Shown in pieces: positions 6,850-13,701 of a stretch of DNA of 15,907 bases. A model generated the notes under the pieces. The model was not told the origin of the DNA. It did not search any database and saw nothing but the letters and a program-made list of their open reading frames with translations. The first letter of the stretch is position 1, and each line of letters begins with the position of its first letter. This DNA comes from Romeriopsis sp046049545 (GTDB lineage: Bacteria; Cyanobacteriota; Cyanobacteriia; Leptolyngbyales; Leptolyngbyaceae): contig JBJORF010000100.1 in NCBI GenBank assembly GCA_046049545.1, positions 1-15,907 on the forward strand, in the 5' to 3' direction. A program made the position numbers and the translations under genes.

Positions 6850-6870
6850 GGGGGCACTGTTCCCCCTTTT
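6850..6870 (+). terminator. possible terminator after trpC
   Basis: Five G (6850-6854) can pair with five C (6862-6866) around a 7-nt loop and are followed by four T. It lies 20 bp after the trpC stop and just before the next gene. The stem is short, so this is a weak call. Confidence 0.35.
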
Positions 6871-6887
6871 CCCATGGGTATGCGACT

Positions 6888-7124
6888 ATGGCGGCAATTC
6901 CGGTTCCTTCTCACATTCACTACGAATTGCTGCTGCAATTGCTGGAGCGGCAGTCGATTTTGGCCGTTTCAAAAAAGCAGCATCAGGACCAAGTTCAACA
7001 GTTGATCATCACGCTGCGTAAAGCGGCAGTCTTACAGCAGCAACTCGAAGAAGACCTAGAACGGGACGGTCAAACCGTCGAATATCGTTGGTCACTGAAT
7101 CAAGTTGACCCGCCGAGCGGTTAG
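6888..7124 (+). CDS. small conserved cyanobacterial protein (DUF5340-like)
   Basis: A 78-residue helical protein without membrane segment or signal. The N-terminal PVPSHIHYELLLQLLERQ and the following glutamine-rich helix (about residues 28-60) resemble, from memory, a short family found only in cyanobacteria and catalogued as DUF5340; the function is unknown. The composition, rich in Leu, Gln and charged residues in heptad-like order, suggests a coiled coil or helical hairpin, perhaps for dimerisation. The ATG at 6888 has no strong Shine-Dalgarno. It follows trpC by 58 bp behind a weak terminator. The family name is a recollection, not a search result. Confidence 0.75.
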   Translation: MAAIPVPSHIHYELLLQLLERQSILAVSKKQHQDQVQQLIITLRKAAVLQQQLEEDLERDGQTVEYRWSLNQVDPPSG

Positions 7125-7215
7125 TCGGTGCGGGGATTGCACGATCGCGCAGTGGTGGAATTGACGGGTAATCGCGATGGTTAGGGGGAAGGGCCCGCGC
7201 CCCTACAGGCTGTTC

Positions 7216-7221
7216 TATAAT
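7216..7221 (+). promoter_or_regulatory. -10 box upstream of the coiled-coil gene
   Basis: A consensus TATAAT lies 48 bp before the TTG start at 7270. No recognisable -35 lies at the right distance. It borders an AT-rich imperfect palindrome (7220-7249, built from AATCGATTCAAT and AATTGATCGATT), which could be an operator or part of a leader hairpin. Confidence 0.35.
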
Positions 7222-7269
7222 CGATTCAATCGACTCAATTGATCGATTTTCCTATCCTCCAACAAACCC

Positions 7270-8043
7270 TTGGCTAAATCCTCTGACCTGAATCCTAGCA
7301 AGTTGAATCCGCGCGTCACGAAAGTTGATGGCGCGATCGTCAGTGAATTGATCACAGCAAGGCAATTGTTGCGCCAACAGGCCGATCGGATTCGCAATCT
7401 GGAGGAGGCACTGGAGGAAACAGTTTGCAGTCTGGAGGATGCGAAGTCCCGACTGGATGGGCAGGAATATTTGGAAGTGCATTTGGCCAGTACAGAAGAA
7501 ACATCGAATGTGCAGCAGCAATTTATTTTGCAACTGAAGCAACAACTCAGCCAAAAGAGTTACCAGTTGATGCAAAAAGATATTGCCTTTAATCAACTGT
7601 TGCAGTCACGCCAAGCCGCCGACCAGCGTGATCTCGACGCCCTCGAAACTGAACTCGCCAAGCAACACCAAACCCAAGCCCTGCTCCAACAAGCCTGTCA
7701 CGAGCTGGAGCAAGAACGCGAAACTTATCTCGATCGGGTCGCGGAATTGGAACGACAAACCGCACAGATGCAAGAGGAAATCCTGAAACAGGCGCAGCAG
7801 TCACGCGAATACCAAACGGCGATTCAACATCTCAAAGATCGTTACCTTTATCTCCAAGGTCAAATCACTGAATTGCATGGGGCGATCGAATCGGAGGAAG
7901 TTGATCTGCCCGATGAAATTAAGACCATTCTGCTCAACCTCTGCGATCTCGAAAATCATCCCCGAGGCATTCGACCTTACCAAGATCTCAGTGTCGATCT
8001 CCCCGGTTTCCTCAAACGCTGGCAGCGCGATCCCAGCAGTTGA
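7270..8043 (+). CDS. unrecognised coiled-coil protein
   Basis: The 257-residue product is dominated by a long predicted coiled coil from about residue 35 to 210, rich in Gln, Glu, Leu and Arg with heptad spacing (for example LRQQADRIRNLEEALEETV and AELERQTAQMQEEIL). The C-terminal 45 residues (from VDLPDEIKTILLNL to the end) look like a small folded piece containing DLPGFLKRW. There is no signal peptide or membrane segment, so it is probably cytoplasmic and structural or scaffolding. The start is TTG at 7270, giving MAKSSDLNP; there is no ATG nearby and no Shine-Dalgarno. It converges on the PBP2 gene with a gap of 23 bp. I cannot name a family; a role in cell shape or division would be only a guess from the neighbour. 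Confidence 0.7.
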   Translation: MAKSSDLNPSKLNPRVTKVDGAIVSELITARQLLRQQADRIRNLEEALEETVCSLEDAKSRLDGQEYLEVHLASTEETSNVQQQFILQLKQQLSQKSYQLMQKDIAFNQLLQSRQAADQRDLDALETELAKQHQTQALLQQACHELEQERETYLDRVAELERQTAQMQEEILKQAQQSREYQTAIQHLKDRYLYLQGQITELHGAIESEEVDLPDEIKTILLNLCDLENHPRGIRPYQDLSVDLPGFLKRWQRDPSS

Positions 8044-8066
8044 CACCACGCACTGACACCCATTGC

Positions 8067-9917
8067 CTAACGCCGCGCCAAGTCACCGTTGGTCCCGGAC
8101 TGGGCTTGAACCCCCTGATTTTGTGACTTGGATTTACCTTGATTGAAGAAGGCTTTGTAGACTTCATGGGCGATCGGCACCGCCGATTGCGCCCCGAAGC
8201 CACCGCGTTCGACGACGATTGCCACCGCAATTTTGGGATTTTTCGCGGGGCCGTAACCGACGTAGAGCGCATTATCGGCTCCGCCGGGAACTTCGGCAGT
8301 TCCGGTCTTGCCCGCCGTTGGCGGGATCGAGCCATCACTGAGGGCACGTCCGGTGCCCTCTTTCACCACCATCTCTAAACCCTCACGGATAATCGATACA
8401 GTACCGGGATTGAGATCGATCGGTTCGGCTTTGTAGGCGGGATCGTGACGTTGTTCGAGCAGCAGATGCGGCTTCAATCGTTGTCCCCCATTGCCGATCG
8501 CCGCCACCATAACAGCCATTTCCATCGGTGTGACTGTCACCATCCCCTGCCCGATCGCCATCGTCACCGTATCGCCCGAGTACCAGGGTTCAGCGCTGAT
8601 TTGTTGCTTGATTTCGGGGGTCGGGATCAGCCCGAGGCTTTCACCATCAAGGAAAGTCTTGGTTTCGCCGATGCCGAGTTTATGGCCCCATTTATGGATT
8701 TCGTAGGGGCCAATGTGATTGCCGAGTTGATAAAAGAAGGTATTGCTACTCACCTGCAACGCGGTTTTAAAACCGATTTCGCCATAACCGCTACCATGCT
8801 CATGGAACAGCGTGCCGCCGATGTTCACCGCCCCCGAGGTCATGATCGTGGAGTTGGGATTGTATTTGCCCGATTGCAATCCCGCGACGGAGGAAACAAT
8901 CTTGAAAGTACTGGCGGGGGGATAACCCTGCAACGCCCGATTCAAGAATGGCTTATCGGGATTGTTAAAGACCTCATCGACTTCTTTTTGGGTAATCCGC
9001 CGAGTAAACATATTCGGATCAAAAGTCGGGCCACTCGCCATGGCAATGATCCCACCCGTTTCCGTGTCGATCGCGACCACCGCCCCGCGCCGTCCCGCCA
9101 AGCCTTTTTCCGCCGCTTGCTGCACCGCCAGATCCAGGGTCGTGCGCAGGGATTCCCCAGACTCCGGTTTCTGGGTACCGAGCATCCGCAGCTCTTTCCC
9201 CATGGCATCCACTTCCATTAGCCGATTGCCCCAGGTACCACGCAGACGATCGTCGGCCAAACGCTCTAATCCCATTTGCCCCACCAACATACCCATCGGC
9301 ATTTTGGCATCCTGCTTCAGTTGCGCTTCGGTCGCTTCACCGATATAACCCAGAATATGGGCACCCAGTTGTTTGTGCGGATAGAAACGATTCGATTCCG
9401 GTTGAATTTCGACCCCAGCGATACTGCCCATCTCCGCCAAGCCTGTGAAAACATCCGCTTTGATATTGCGGGCGATCCGGACGGGATTGGAACTGCGATA
9501 GCCCGTTTTTTCAAGTTGGGCAAAGATGACTTGGGGATCAACTTTTAACAGTTCTGCCAAATGGGGCACTGTGGTTTGCCATTGCTCTTTGGTCTGCTCA
9601 CGCGGGTACAGATAAATCGATCGCGCCAATTGATTCGCGACCAACACTGCGCCATGGCGATCAAGCAAATTGCCGCGATCGGCGACGATCGGCAAACGGC
9701 GAATTCGATTATTTTCGGCAAGGGTCTGATTGTATTTTCCCTGAATGAGCTGCAACTGCGCCACCCGGAACAAATGCAAACTCAAACAGCCCGTCGCCAA
9801 CACCAGCAACGCAAATGCCCGCTGCGATCGTTGCGCCCGTGGGGTCACCTTACCCGCCCCCGCCGCCGATAATGCCTTACCCACTGCCCCTACACCAGTT
9901 CCTGTCCCAATTGCCAT
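8067..9917 (-). CDS. mrdA: penicillin-binding protein 2, elongation transpeptidase
   Basis: PBP2 cross-links peptidoglycan during lateral wall growth as a partner of the SEDS glycosyltransferase RodA. The 616-residue class B PBP has a short cytoplasmic N-terminus, one membrane anchor at about 33-50 (AFALLVLATGCLSLHLF), the dimerisation domain with RGNLLDRHG at 81-89, and a transpeptidase domain with all three active-site motifs: S336-TFK339, S390-S-N392 and K537-T-G539. The Gly/Ala-rich first 25 residues are poorly conserved, so the start could be shorter; the ATG at 9917 has no clear Shine-Dalgarno. rodA is not in the window. The gene is the second of two minus-strand genes after a 344-bp spacer that should hold its promoter. 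Confidence 0.95.
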   Translation of the reverse strand: MAIGTGTGVGAVGKALSAAGAGKVTPRAQRSQRAFALLVLATGCLSLHLFRVAQLQLIQGKYNQTLAENNRIRRLPIVADRGNLLDRHGAVLVANQLARSIYLYPREQTKEQWQTTVPHLAELLKVDPQVIFAQLEKTGYRSSNPVRIARNIKADVFTGLAEMGSIAGVEIQPESNRFYPHKQLGAHILGYIGEATEAQLKQDAKMPMGMLVGQMGLERLADDRLRGTWGNRLMEVDAMGKELRMLGTQKPESGESLRTTLDLAVQQAAEKGLAGRRGAVVAIDTETGGIIAMASGPTFDPNMFTRRITQKEVDEVFNNPDKPFLNRALQGYPPASTFKIVSSVAGLQSGKYNPNSTIMTSGAVNIGGTLFHEHGSGYGEIGFKTALQVSSNTFFYQLGNHIGPYEIHKWGHKLGIGETKTFLDGESLGLIPTPEIKQQISAEPWYSGDTVTMAIGQGMVTVTPMEMAVMVAAIGNGGQRLKPHLLLEQRHDPAYKAEPIDLNPGTVSIIREGLEMVVKEGTGRALSDGSIPPTAGKTGTAEVPGGADNALYVGYGPAKNPKIAVAIVVERGGFGAQSAVPIAHEVYKAFFNQGKSKSQNQGVQAQSGTNGDLARR

Positions 9918-10261
9918 GGCCGCCCCAACCCTTTCAACGGAAATACAGTATGCACACCCAATCGATTCAAGTTTGACATTCCCAATTCCAGAGAAAATGC
10001 CAAATTTGATAAATTTTTTCTAGCGAATGACTATGCCTTGATGAAGATTGACCTGCATCAAAGGCGAGCATCGTCAAAGACCCAACACTTTGTAGAAATT
10101 TACGTGTATCTACGCAAATTTTGACGCACCAATAACACGCCAACTATCGCTTTAACGCAAACATTCTAGCCATTCTAATCGGCCTAACTAGTGTACCGAA
10201 AATTATTCGATCAATGTATCAATTTCACTACTTTTTTTTGGCCCGCTGCCCGCATCCGGGT
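9918..10261. other. gene-free 344-bp spacer upstream of mrdA
   Basis: I see no coding potential here. The spacer is AT-rich and holds two inverted repeats: 10035-10043 with 10055-10064 (GCCTTGATG against CATCAAAGGC, one bulge) and a GTAG/CTAC-bounded hairpin around 10092-10113. A run of eight or more T at about 10233 precedes a GC-rich stretch; on the minus strand it reads as A and so is not a terminator for the upstream gene. The mrdA promoter must lie here, but I find no convincing -35/-10 pair. Confidence 0.5.
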
Positions 10262-11473
10262 TTACCCCAGTAACGATGCCCCAGCCAGTCCTTGAAGCGG
10301 CTGCGATCGCATCGCATCGGTCAGGCCCTTAGCTTGGATCAACACCCCAAAGTTGCCCAATCCCATCGGATTAATCAACTGATACAAGGCATCCCGGCGC
10401 TGCAAGCGTTGCAAAATTTCCTGGGGATCGGTGCTGTCCGACTGCCCCAAAGCAGCAATCCGCTCCCCCAATCCCAGCGCCATCAAAAACATGGCTTGCT
10501 GAGTCACGTCCAGGGTTTCCAGACCGACTTGGGTGCCCCATTGTTCCAGGGCCGTGAAATTTACATGGGCGGTAATATCCTGCTGTCCCAGATTGACATA
10601 GGGATCATTGTGATGGCGGTGTTGGTAATAACATTGCAGCGTACCTTGATCCCGAACCCGGTTGTAGTAGCGGGCCGCCGGATAGCCATAATCGATTGTC
10701 AGCAAATACCCCTGAGCTAACCCTGCCGACACCGATCGCAGCCAATCCTGAGCCGCAAGATTCACTTCCGTTCGATAGGGATCCGGGTACTCCGGCCCTA
10801 CAGGTCGCAGTCCCAAATCATCAAAATATTGTTCCAGATCAGGGGTCGAAGGCTGATCCCACTGTTCAACCAAACCCGGACTACTCGGATCATCGCCGAT
10901 CGCCACATACAATTCCTGCAATTGCCCCTGCTCAAATCGCACCTGATGCACGGGCAATGCATCGACCAATTCGTTGGAAACCAAACAACCGACGATCGGC
11001 CGATCGGCCAAATCCTCCAAACTTTGCCACCGCAGCGGCAACTGCGACTCAAATTCCGGCAACAGTTGCTGTTGCTGCACGGCGATTAAATCCACCGCTT
11101 TTTCAATAATGATGTACTCCAGCAACGCAAAGCATTCCGGCGACTGTTGCCTGATCCATCGCAAAATATCTTGAGCTAGCAATCCTTGACCCGCTCCCAT
11201 TTCCGCTACCTGAAATGATGGCGGTTTCCCCAGCACCTCCCACATTTGGATTAGCTGTACTGCAATCATCTGACCAAATTCCGGCCCCAAATGCGGCGCA
11301 GTAAAAAAATCACCCCGCGCCCCGATCTGCCGCGCCCGCTGGTTGTAATAGCCCCACTGCGGTTCGTAAAGCAGCAAATCCATATAATCGGCAAACGTCA
11401 ATCGCCGATTTTGCAGCAGCGCCAATCGCTGCTGCAAAATCGGGAATATCGGGGACTCCGTCGCAGAAATCAT
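10262..11473 (-). CDS. SAM-dependent methyltransferase, MidA/NDUFAF7 family
   Basis: This protein of about 403 residues has the diagnostic features of the MidA (DUF185) family: LTFADYMDLLLYEPQWGYY near the N-terminus, then GARGDFFTAPHLGPEFGQM, the SAM-binding VAEMGAGQGLLAQDIL, SNELVDALPVH and LLTIDYGYPA. The mitochondrial homologue NDUFAF7 dimethylates an arginine of the complex I subunit NDUFS2 during assembly. In cyanobacteria the related target would be NdhH of the NDH-1 complex; that link is inference. The ATG at 11471-11473 is used here; an in-frame GTG at 11504-11506 would add 11 residues, and neither has a Shine-Dalgarno. The gene lies upstream of mrdA on the same strand but 344 bp away, so it is probably a separate unit. 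Confidence 0.9.
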   Translation of the reverse strand: MISATESPIFPILQQRLALLQNRRLTFADYMDLLLYEPQWGYYNQRARQIGARGDFFTAPHLGPEFGQMIAVQLIQMWEVLGKPPSFQVAEMGAGQGLLAQDILRWIRQQSPECFALLEYIIIEKAVDLIAVQQQQLLPEFESQLPLRWQSLEDLADRPIVGCLVSNELVDALPVHQVRFEQGQLQELYVAIGDDPSSPGLVEQWDQPSTPDLEQYFDDLGLRPVGPEYPDPYRTEVNLAAQDWLRSVSAGLAQGYLLTIDYGYPAARYYNRVRDQGTLQCYYQHRHHNDPYVNLGQQDITAHVNFTALEQWGTQVGLETLDVTQQAMFLMALGLGERIAALGQSDSTDPQEILQRLQRRDALYQLINPMGLGNFGVLIQAKGLTDAMRSQPLQGLAGASLLG

Positions 11474-11569
11474 CACAGGATCAGGCCTAACAGGAAAATC
11501 AATCACTAGCAGGGACGATCAGTCAGCGCGCATGACAGTGGGGAGGATCGGTCCTAGACAAAATTGTAA

Positions 11570-11589
11570 GGGTGAGCGGTCGCTCGCCC
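11570..11589. repeat. short GC-rich hairpin repeat
   Basis: GGGTGAGCG and CGCTCGCCC form a 9-bp stem with one wobble pair around a 2-base centre. Short palindromes of this kind are frequent in cyanobacterial spacers. It lies about 100 bp upstream of the MidA-like gene. Nothing else in 11507-11640 is distinctive. Confidence 0.4.
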
Positions 11590-11642
11590 CAACCTGAATC
11601 ACCGTCATCAACCAACCGTCCCAATCGATCAATCTAACCCCC

Positions 11643-11682
11643 AACAAAATACCTAGGACGATCGCCACCGATCAGCCCTAGG
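11643..11682 (-). terminator. probable terminator of the small conserved gene
   Basis: On the minus strand CCTAGG and GATCG pair with CGATC and CCTAGG around a GTGG loop (11652-11682), followed by the T-rich TATTTTGTT (11643-11651). It lies 50 bp beyond the stop codon at 11732, in the right orientation to end that transcript. Confidence 0.5.
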
Positions 11683-11731
11683 CATACATATTGGGAGCTT
11701 GCTCAACAATGACAGCTCTCAACCACACCGA

Positions 11732-11938
11732 CTAAGCCGGCGCCAACTCCTTTGCTGCCGGGGTCGGGAAGCTATCGGTATCAAACTCAACCACAAATTC
11801 AAATGTGGGTTGCGTCATCGACAACCGCTTGGCGTAAGCATCCGCATCATTCCGACGACGATACCGCGTCACCGCGAACCGACCTGCATCCGAAACCTTA
11901 TAGACAACCCAAGGGGTCAATTGCGCTTGATACTTCAT
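11732..11938 (-). CDS. small conserved hypothetical protein (68 aa)
   Basis: The peptide begins MKYQAQLTPWVVYKV and continues with a basic RYRRRNDADAYAKRL segment, an FEFVVEFD strand and a Pro/Ala-rich tail. The YQAQLTPWVVY opening followed by an arginine-rich, residue-skipping helix recalls short cyanobacterial proteins of unknown function, about 60-70 residues long, that I remember without a name. No membrane segment or signal. The open frame continues upstream to 12223, but that part is low-complexity in codon use, contains no conserved-looking motif and is probably untranslated leader; the ATG at 11936-11938 lacks a clear Shine-Dalgarno. A terminator-like hairpin follows. The function is unknown. 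Confidence 0.65.
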   Translation of the reverse strand: MKYQAQLTPWVVYKVSDAGRFAVTRYRRRNDADAYAKRLSMTQPTFEFVVEFDTDSFPTPAAKELAPA

Positions 11939-12637
11939 GATAATAAGCTCGTGAGTGGGAACGGAACCAGAAAAAGACAAGGACGGCACTCCAAACCGCA
12001 CTTTAGTCGTCACTTGCAGAGTATTGCGACGGACTGCCCGGAGGCAATCTGAAAAGGCAATCTGAATTTGAATAGGGTCTGTTATACCAGAAAGCAAAAC
12101 CGAAGAATCAGTATTTGCACGTAGAACACCTATTTCGTTGAAAATTTGACACTTAGGCGGCTTACGTATACTGTAGCCTGATCTCCAAGCAATCCAATGA
12201 TTCAACGATCGTACCAACTCCAAAGGCCGAGGACTTCAGCGATCGAAGCTACTCTAACAAACACACAAACTCCTCACCCAAAGGAGGAAACACACAAAAC
12301 AATTAAAGATTGCAGCAAAATCAGCAGTGACGATGAAATTTTGCTGATCTTCAAAATACTGACTAAATCGGGTCAAACAAGGAAATCGTTCAAACGATTA
12401 GAACAGAGTCAAACCAAGACCGCGAGGTGGTCAACGAGCAACTCGCACTATCGGAATCGCCATGCTTCTGTCACTGCATACAATACAATCACCAGAACCA
12501 TGCCATCTGTAACCTACTTGACCGACCTAAAATTTGCCATAACCGCATTCGTCGCAGCGGCCATAACCAGTTATTCAAAAAAACTTATCACTTCTCTGAT
12601 TGTCGCATAAACAACAGACAGAACGCAATCAGATCGA
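11939..12637. other. about 700 bp without a convincing gene
   Basis: The left 280 bp are the likely leader and promoter region of the small minus-strand gene, with TATAAC on the minus strand near 12083 as a possible -10 and a short direct repeat of CAGATTGCCT. The right 400 bp are AT- and A-rich and look non-coding. They contain a perfect 7-bp inverted repeat (12384-12390 with 12393-12399), a TCCTC/GAGGA hairpin at 12271-12288 and a tiny open frame at 12500-12610 that would encode a 36-residue hydrophobic peptide without a ribosome site. Confidence 0.5.
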
Positions 12638-13231
12638 TTACCGATCGCAATATCGTTCCACGGCCCAAGGATCACCCCGGTGATGATAGCCATTGCGTTC
12701 CCAGAACCCGAGCACCATCTGCGGCAAAAACTCTAATCCGCTCAACCACTTCGCCCCTTTCCAGGCATAAAGATGGGGAATGATTAGGCGCACTGGCCCA
12801 CCATGATCCGCATTAATCGGTTCACCGTCTAAGGTATGGGCTAAAAAATTCTCTTCCCGCAGCAGATCATCCATGGCAACATTTGTGGTGTAGCCACCGT
12901 AGGCATGTTGCATCACATGCTGCGCCGCTGGATCGATCGCCAATTGCTGAAATAAATCGGTAATTTTTACACCCCGCCACTGCACGTCCAATTTGGACCA
13001 AGTCGTCACACAGTGGAAGTCAGCGGTAAATTCAGATTGCGGGAGGGCCATCAGGTCATCCCAAGTGATGATTTGGGGTTGCGCCAAGCCAGTGATCGAC
13101 AACTGCCAGTCTGTTCGATCGATGAACTGAGTTGTACCATAGGTCAGCACCGGAAATCCTTTGGCGAGATGCTGACCAGGCGGCACCCGATCACGCAACT
13201 CATCACTCGGCTTTTGAAAGAACTGACCCAT
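12638..13231 (-). CDS. sulfite oxidase/YedY-like molybdopterin oxidoreductase
   Basis: A 197-residue protein matching the molybdopterin-binding domain of the sulfite oxidase superfamily (COG2041 type). Seen directly: a short N-terminal approach (PPGQHLAKGFPVLTYG), then FHCVTTWS with C74 as the expected molybdenum ligand, WRGVKITDLF, YGGYTTNVAMDDLL, GGPVRLIIPHLYAWKGAKW and the C-terminal signature ERNGYHHRGDPWAVERY. Relatives reduce or oxidise small S- or N-oxides, and E. coli MsrP repairs methionine sulfoxide. Unlike MsrP this protein has no Tat signal and no partner membrane haem subunit next to it, so it is probably cytoplasmic with an unknown substrate. It starts 32 bp after the rpmF stop on the same strand and is probably co-transcribed with it. 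Confidence 0.88.
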   Translation of the reverse strand: MGQFFQKPSDELRDRVPPGQHLAKGFPVLTYGTTQFIDRTDWQLSITGLAQPQIITWDDLMALPQSEFTADFHCVTTWSKLDVQWRGVKITDLFQQLAIDPAAQHVMQHAYGGYTTNVAMDDLLREENFLAHTLDGEPINADHGGPVRLIIPHLYAWKGAKWLSGLEFLPQMVLGFWERNGYHHRGDPWAVERYCDR

Positions 13232-13263
13232 TGCACTTCAACCCAACTGATCTAAGTTCAGCC

Positions 13264-13437
13264 TTACTCAGCTGCGTCTTCATCCGCTGTCGGATAAACA
13301 AAACCCTTAGCGCGGCCTGTCAGGACAGATTTACCCATCGACATTGCTTTTTGCGCTTGACGCTCTGCTTGCTTCTTCCAGTGCGCGCGGCGTTGGTCGC
13401 GCTTACCATTGGAGGTTTTCTTCTTAGGACAAGCCAT
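13264..13437 (-). CDS. rpmF: 50S ribosomal protein L32
   Basis: The 57-residue product begins MACPKKKTSNGKRDQRRAHW, the typical cyanobacterial and chloroplast L32 opening, and continues with a basic helix and GRAKGFVYP. L32 is part of the large ribosomal subunit near the peptidyl-transferase exit region. ATG 13435-13437 is fixed by GGAG with a 5-nt gap; the open frame runs 15 bp further upstream without support. This form has one cysteine near the N-terminus and lacks the four-cysteine zinc ribbon of some bacterial L32 proteins. The acidic tail DEDAAE is variable in the family. The molybdoprotein gene follows closely. Confidence 0.95.
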   Translation of the reverse strand: MACPKKKTSNGKRDQRRAHWKKQAERQAQKAMSMGKSVLTGRAKGFVYPTADEDAAE

Positions 13438-13470
13438 GATTGCTCCAGCCAAATTTTAGACAACTTTCCC

Positions 13471-13476
13471 ATCATA
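13471..13476 (-). promoter_or_regulatory. possible -10 box of rpmF
   Basis: On the minus strand TATGAT reads at 13476-13471, 33 bp upstream of the rpmF ATG, with TTCGAT at 16-bp spacing as a poor -35. It is the best candidate in the spacer shared with the divergent HLIP gene. Confidence 0.35.
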
Positions 13477-13564
13477 CGCTAAAGATCGAACGATCGAAAA
13501 GCCCCTACATCAAAGTCCCACCCCGTGGTCACAAACCCCTAGCGCAAGCCGATCGGGCCCAGAG

Positions 13565-13600
13565 AATGCGTGCAGCCTCCCCGAAAATGAGTGCGGCCTC
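13565..13600 (+). repeat. 15-bp direct repeat at 21-bp period upstream of the HLIP promoter
   Basis: AATGCGTGCAGCCTC (13565-13579) and AATGAGTGCGGCCTC (13586-13600) differ at two positions. The period of 21 bp is two helical turns, so both copies face the same side of the DNA. They end 19 bp before the -35 box of the HLIP promoter and could be an activator site. Confidence 0.55.
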
Positions 13601-13619
13601 AAAATTCAGTTAAATTTTG

Positions 13620-13649
13620 TTTACAAATCTCGACATATTTTGTTACAAT
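13620..13649 (+). promoter_or_regulatory. HLIP promoter overlapping two HLR1-like half-sites
   Basis: TTTACA (13620-13625) and TACAAT (13644-13649) form a -35/-10 pair with 18-bp spacing. Both boxes lie in octamers matching the half-site of HLR1, the RpaB light-response element (G or T, then TTACA, then two A/T): TTTACAAA at 13620-13627 and GTTACAAT at 13642-13649. In canonical HLR1 the halves are 2 bp apart; here they are 14 bp apart, which keeps the helical phase. An ATG at 13648 overlaps the -10 and so is not the start of the gene. Confidence 0.6.
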
Positions 13650-13701
13650 GAACCCATCAGATTTAATCAACCATCCCTTCAACACATTTGGAGCAACTCC
13701 C

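Noticed and set aside
7183..7206. GC-rich hairpin before the coiled-coil gene as a terminator
   Set aside because: The stem is short and no T-run follows on either strand; it looks like a fragment of a common dispersed palindrome.
8445..9221. Plus-strand frame of 258 codons antisense to mrdA
   Set aside because: It overlaps the conserved transpeptidase domain, is rich in His and Arg as antisense frames often are, and has no ribosome site.
12269..12288. Yfr1 small-RNA gene
   Set aside because: Only nine bases of the motif match, TCCTC can pair with the nearby GAGGA although the motif should be single-stranded, and no terminator hairpin with a T-run follows. Kept only as a low-interest observation.
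12197..12610. 137-codon plus-strand frame in the AT-rich spacer
   Set aside because: It is Ser/Thr/Lys-rich without any fold pattern, and its first half overlaps the likely promoter region of the minus-strand gene. Its hydrophobic last 36 codons (from 12500) lack a Shine-Dalgarno.
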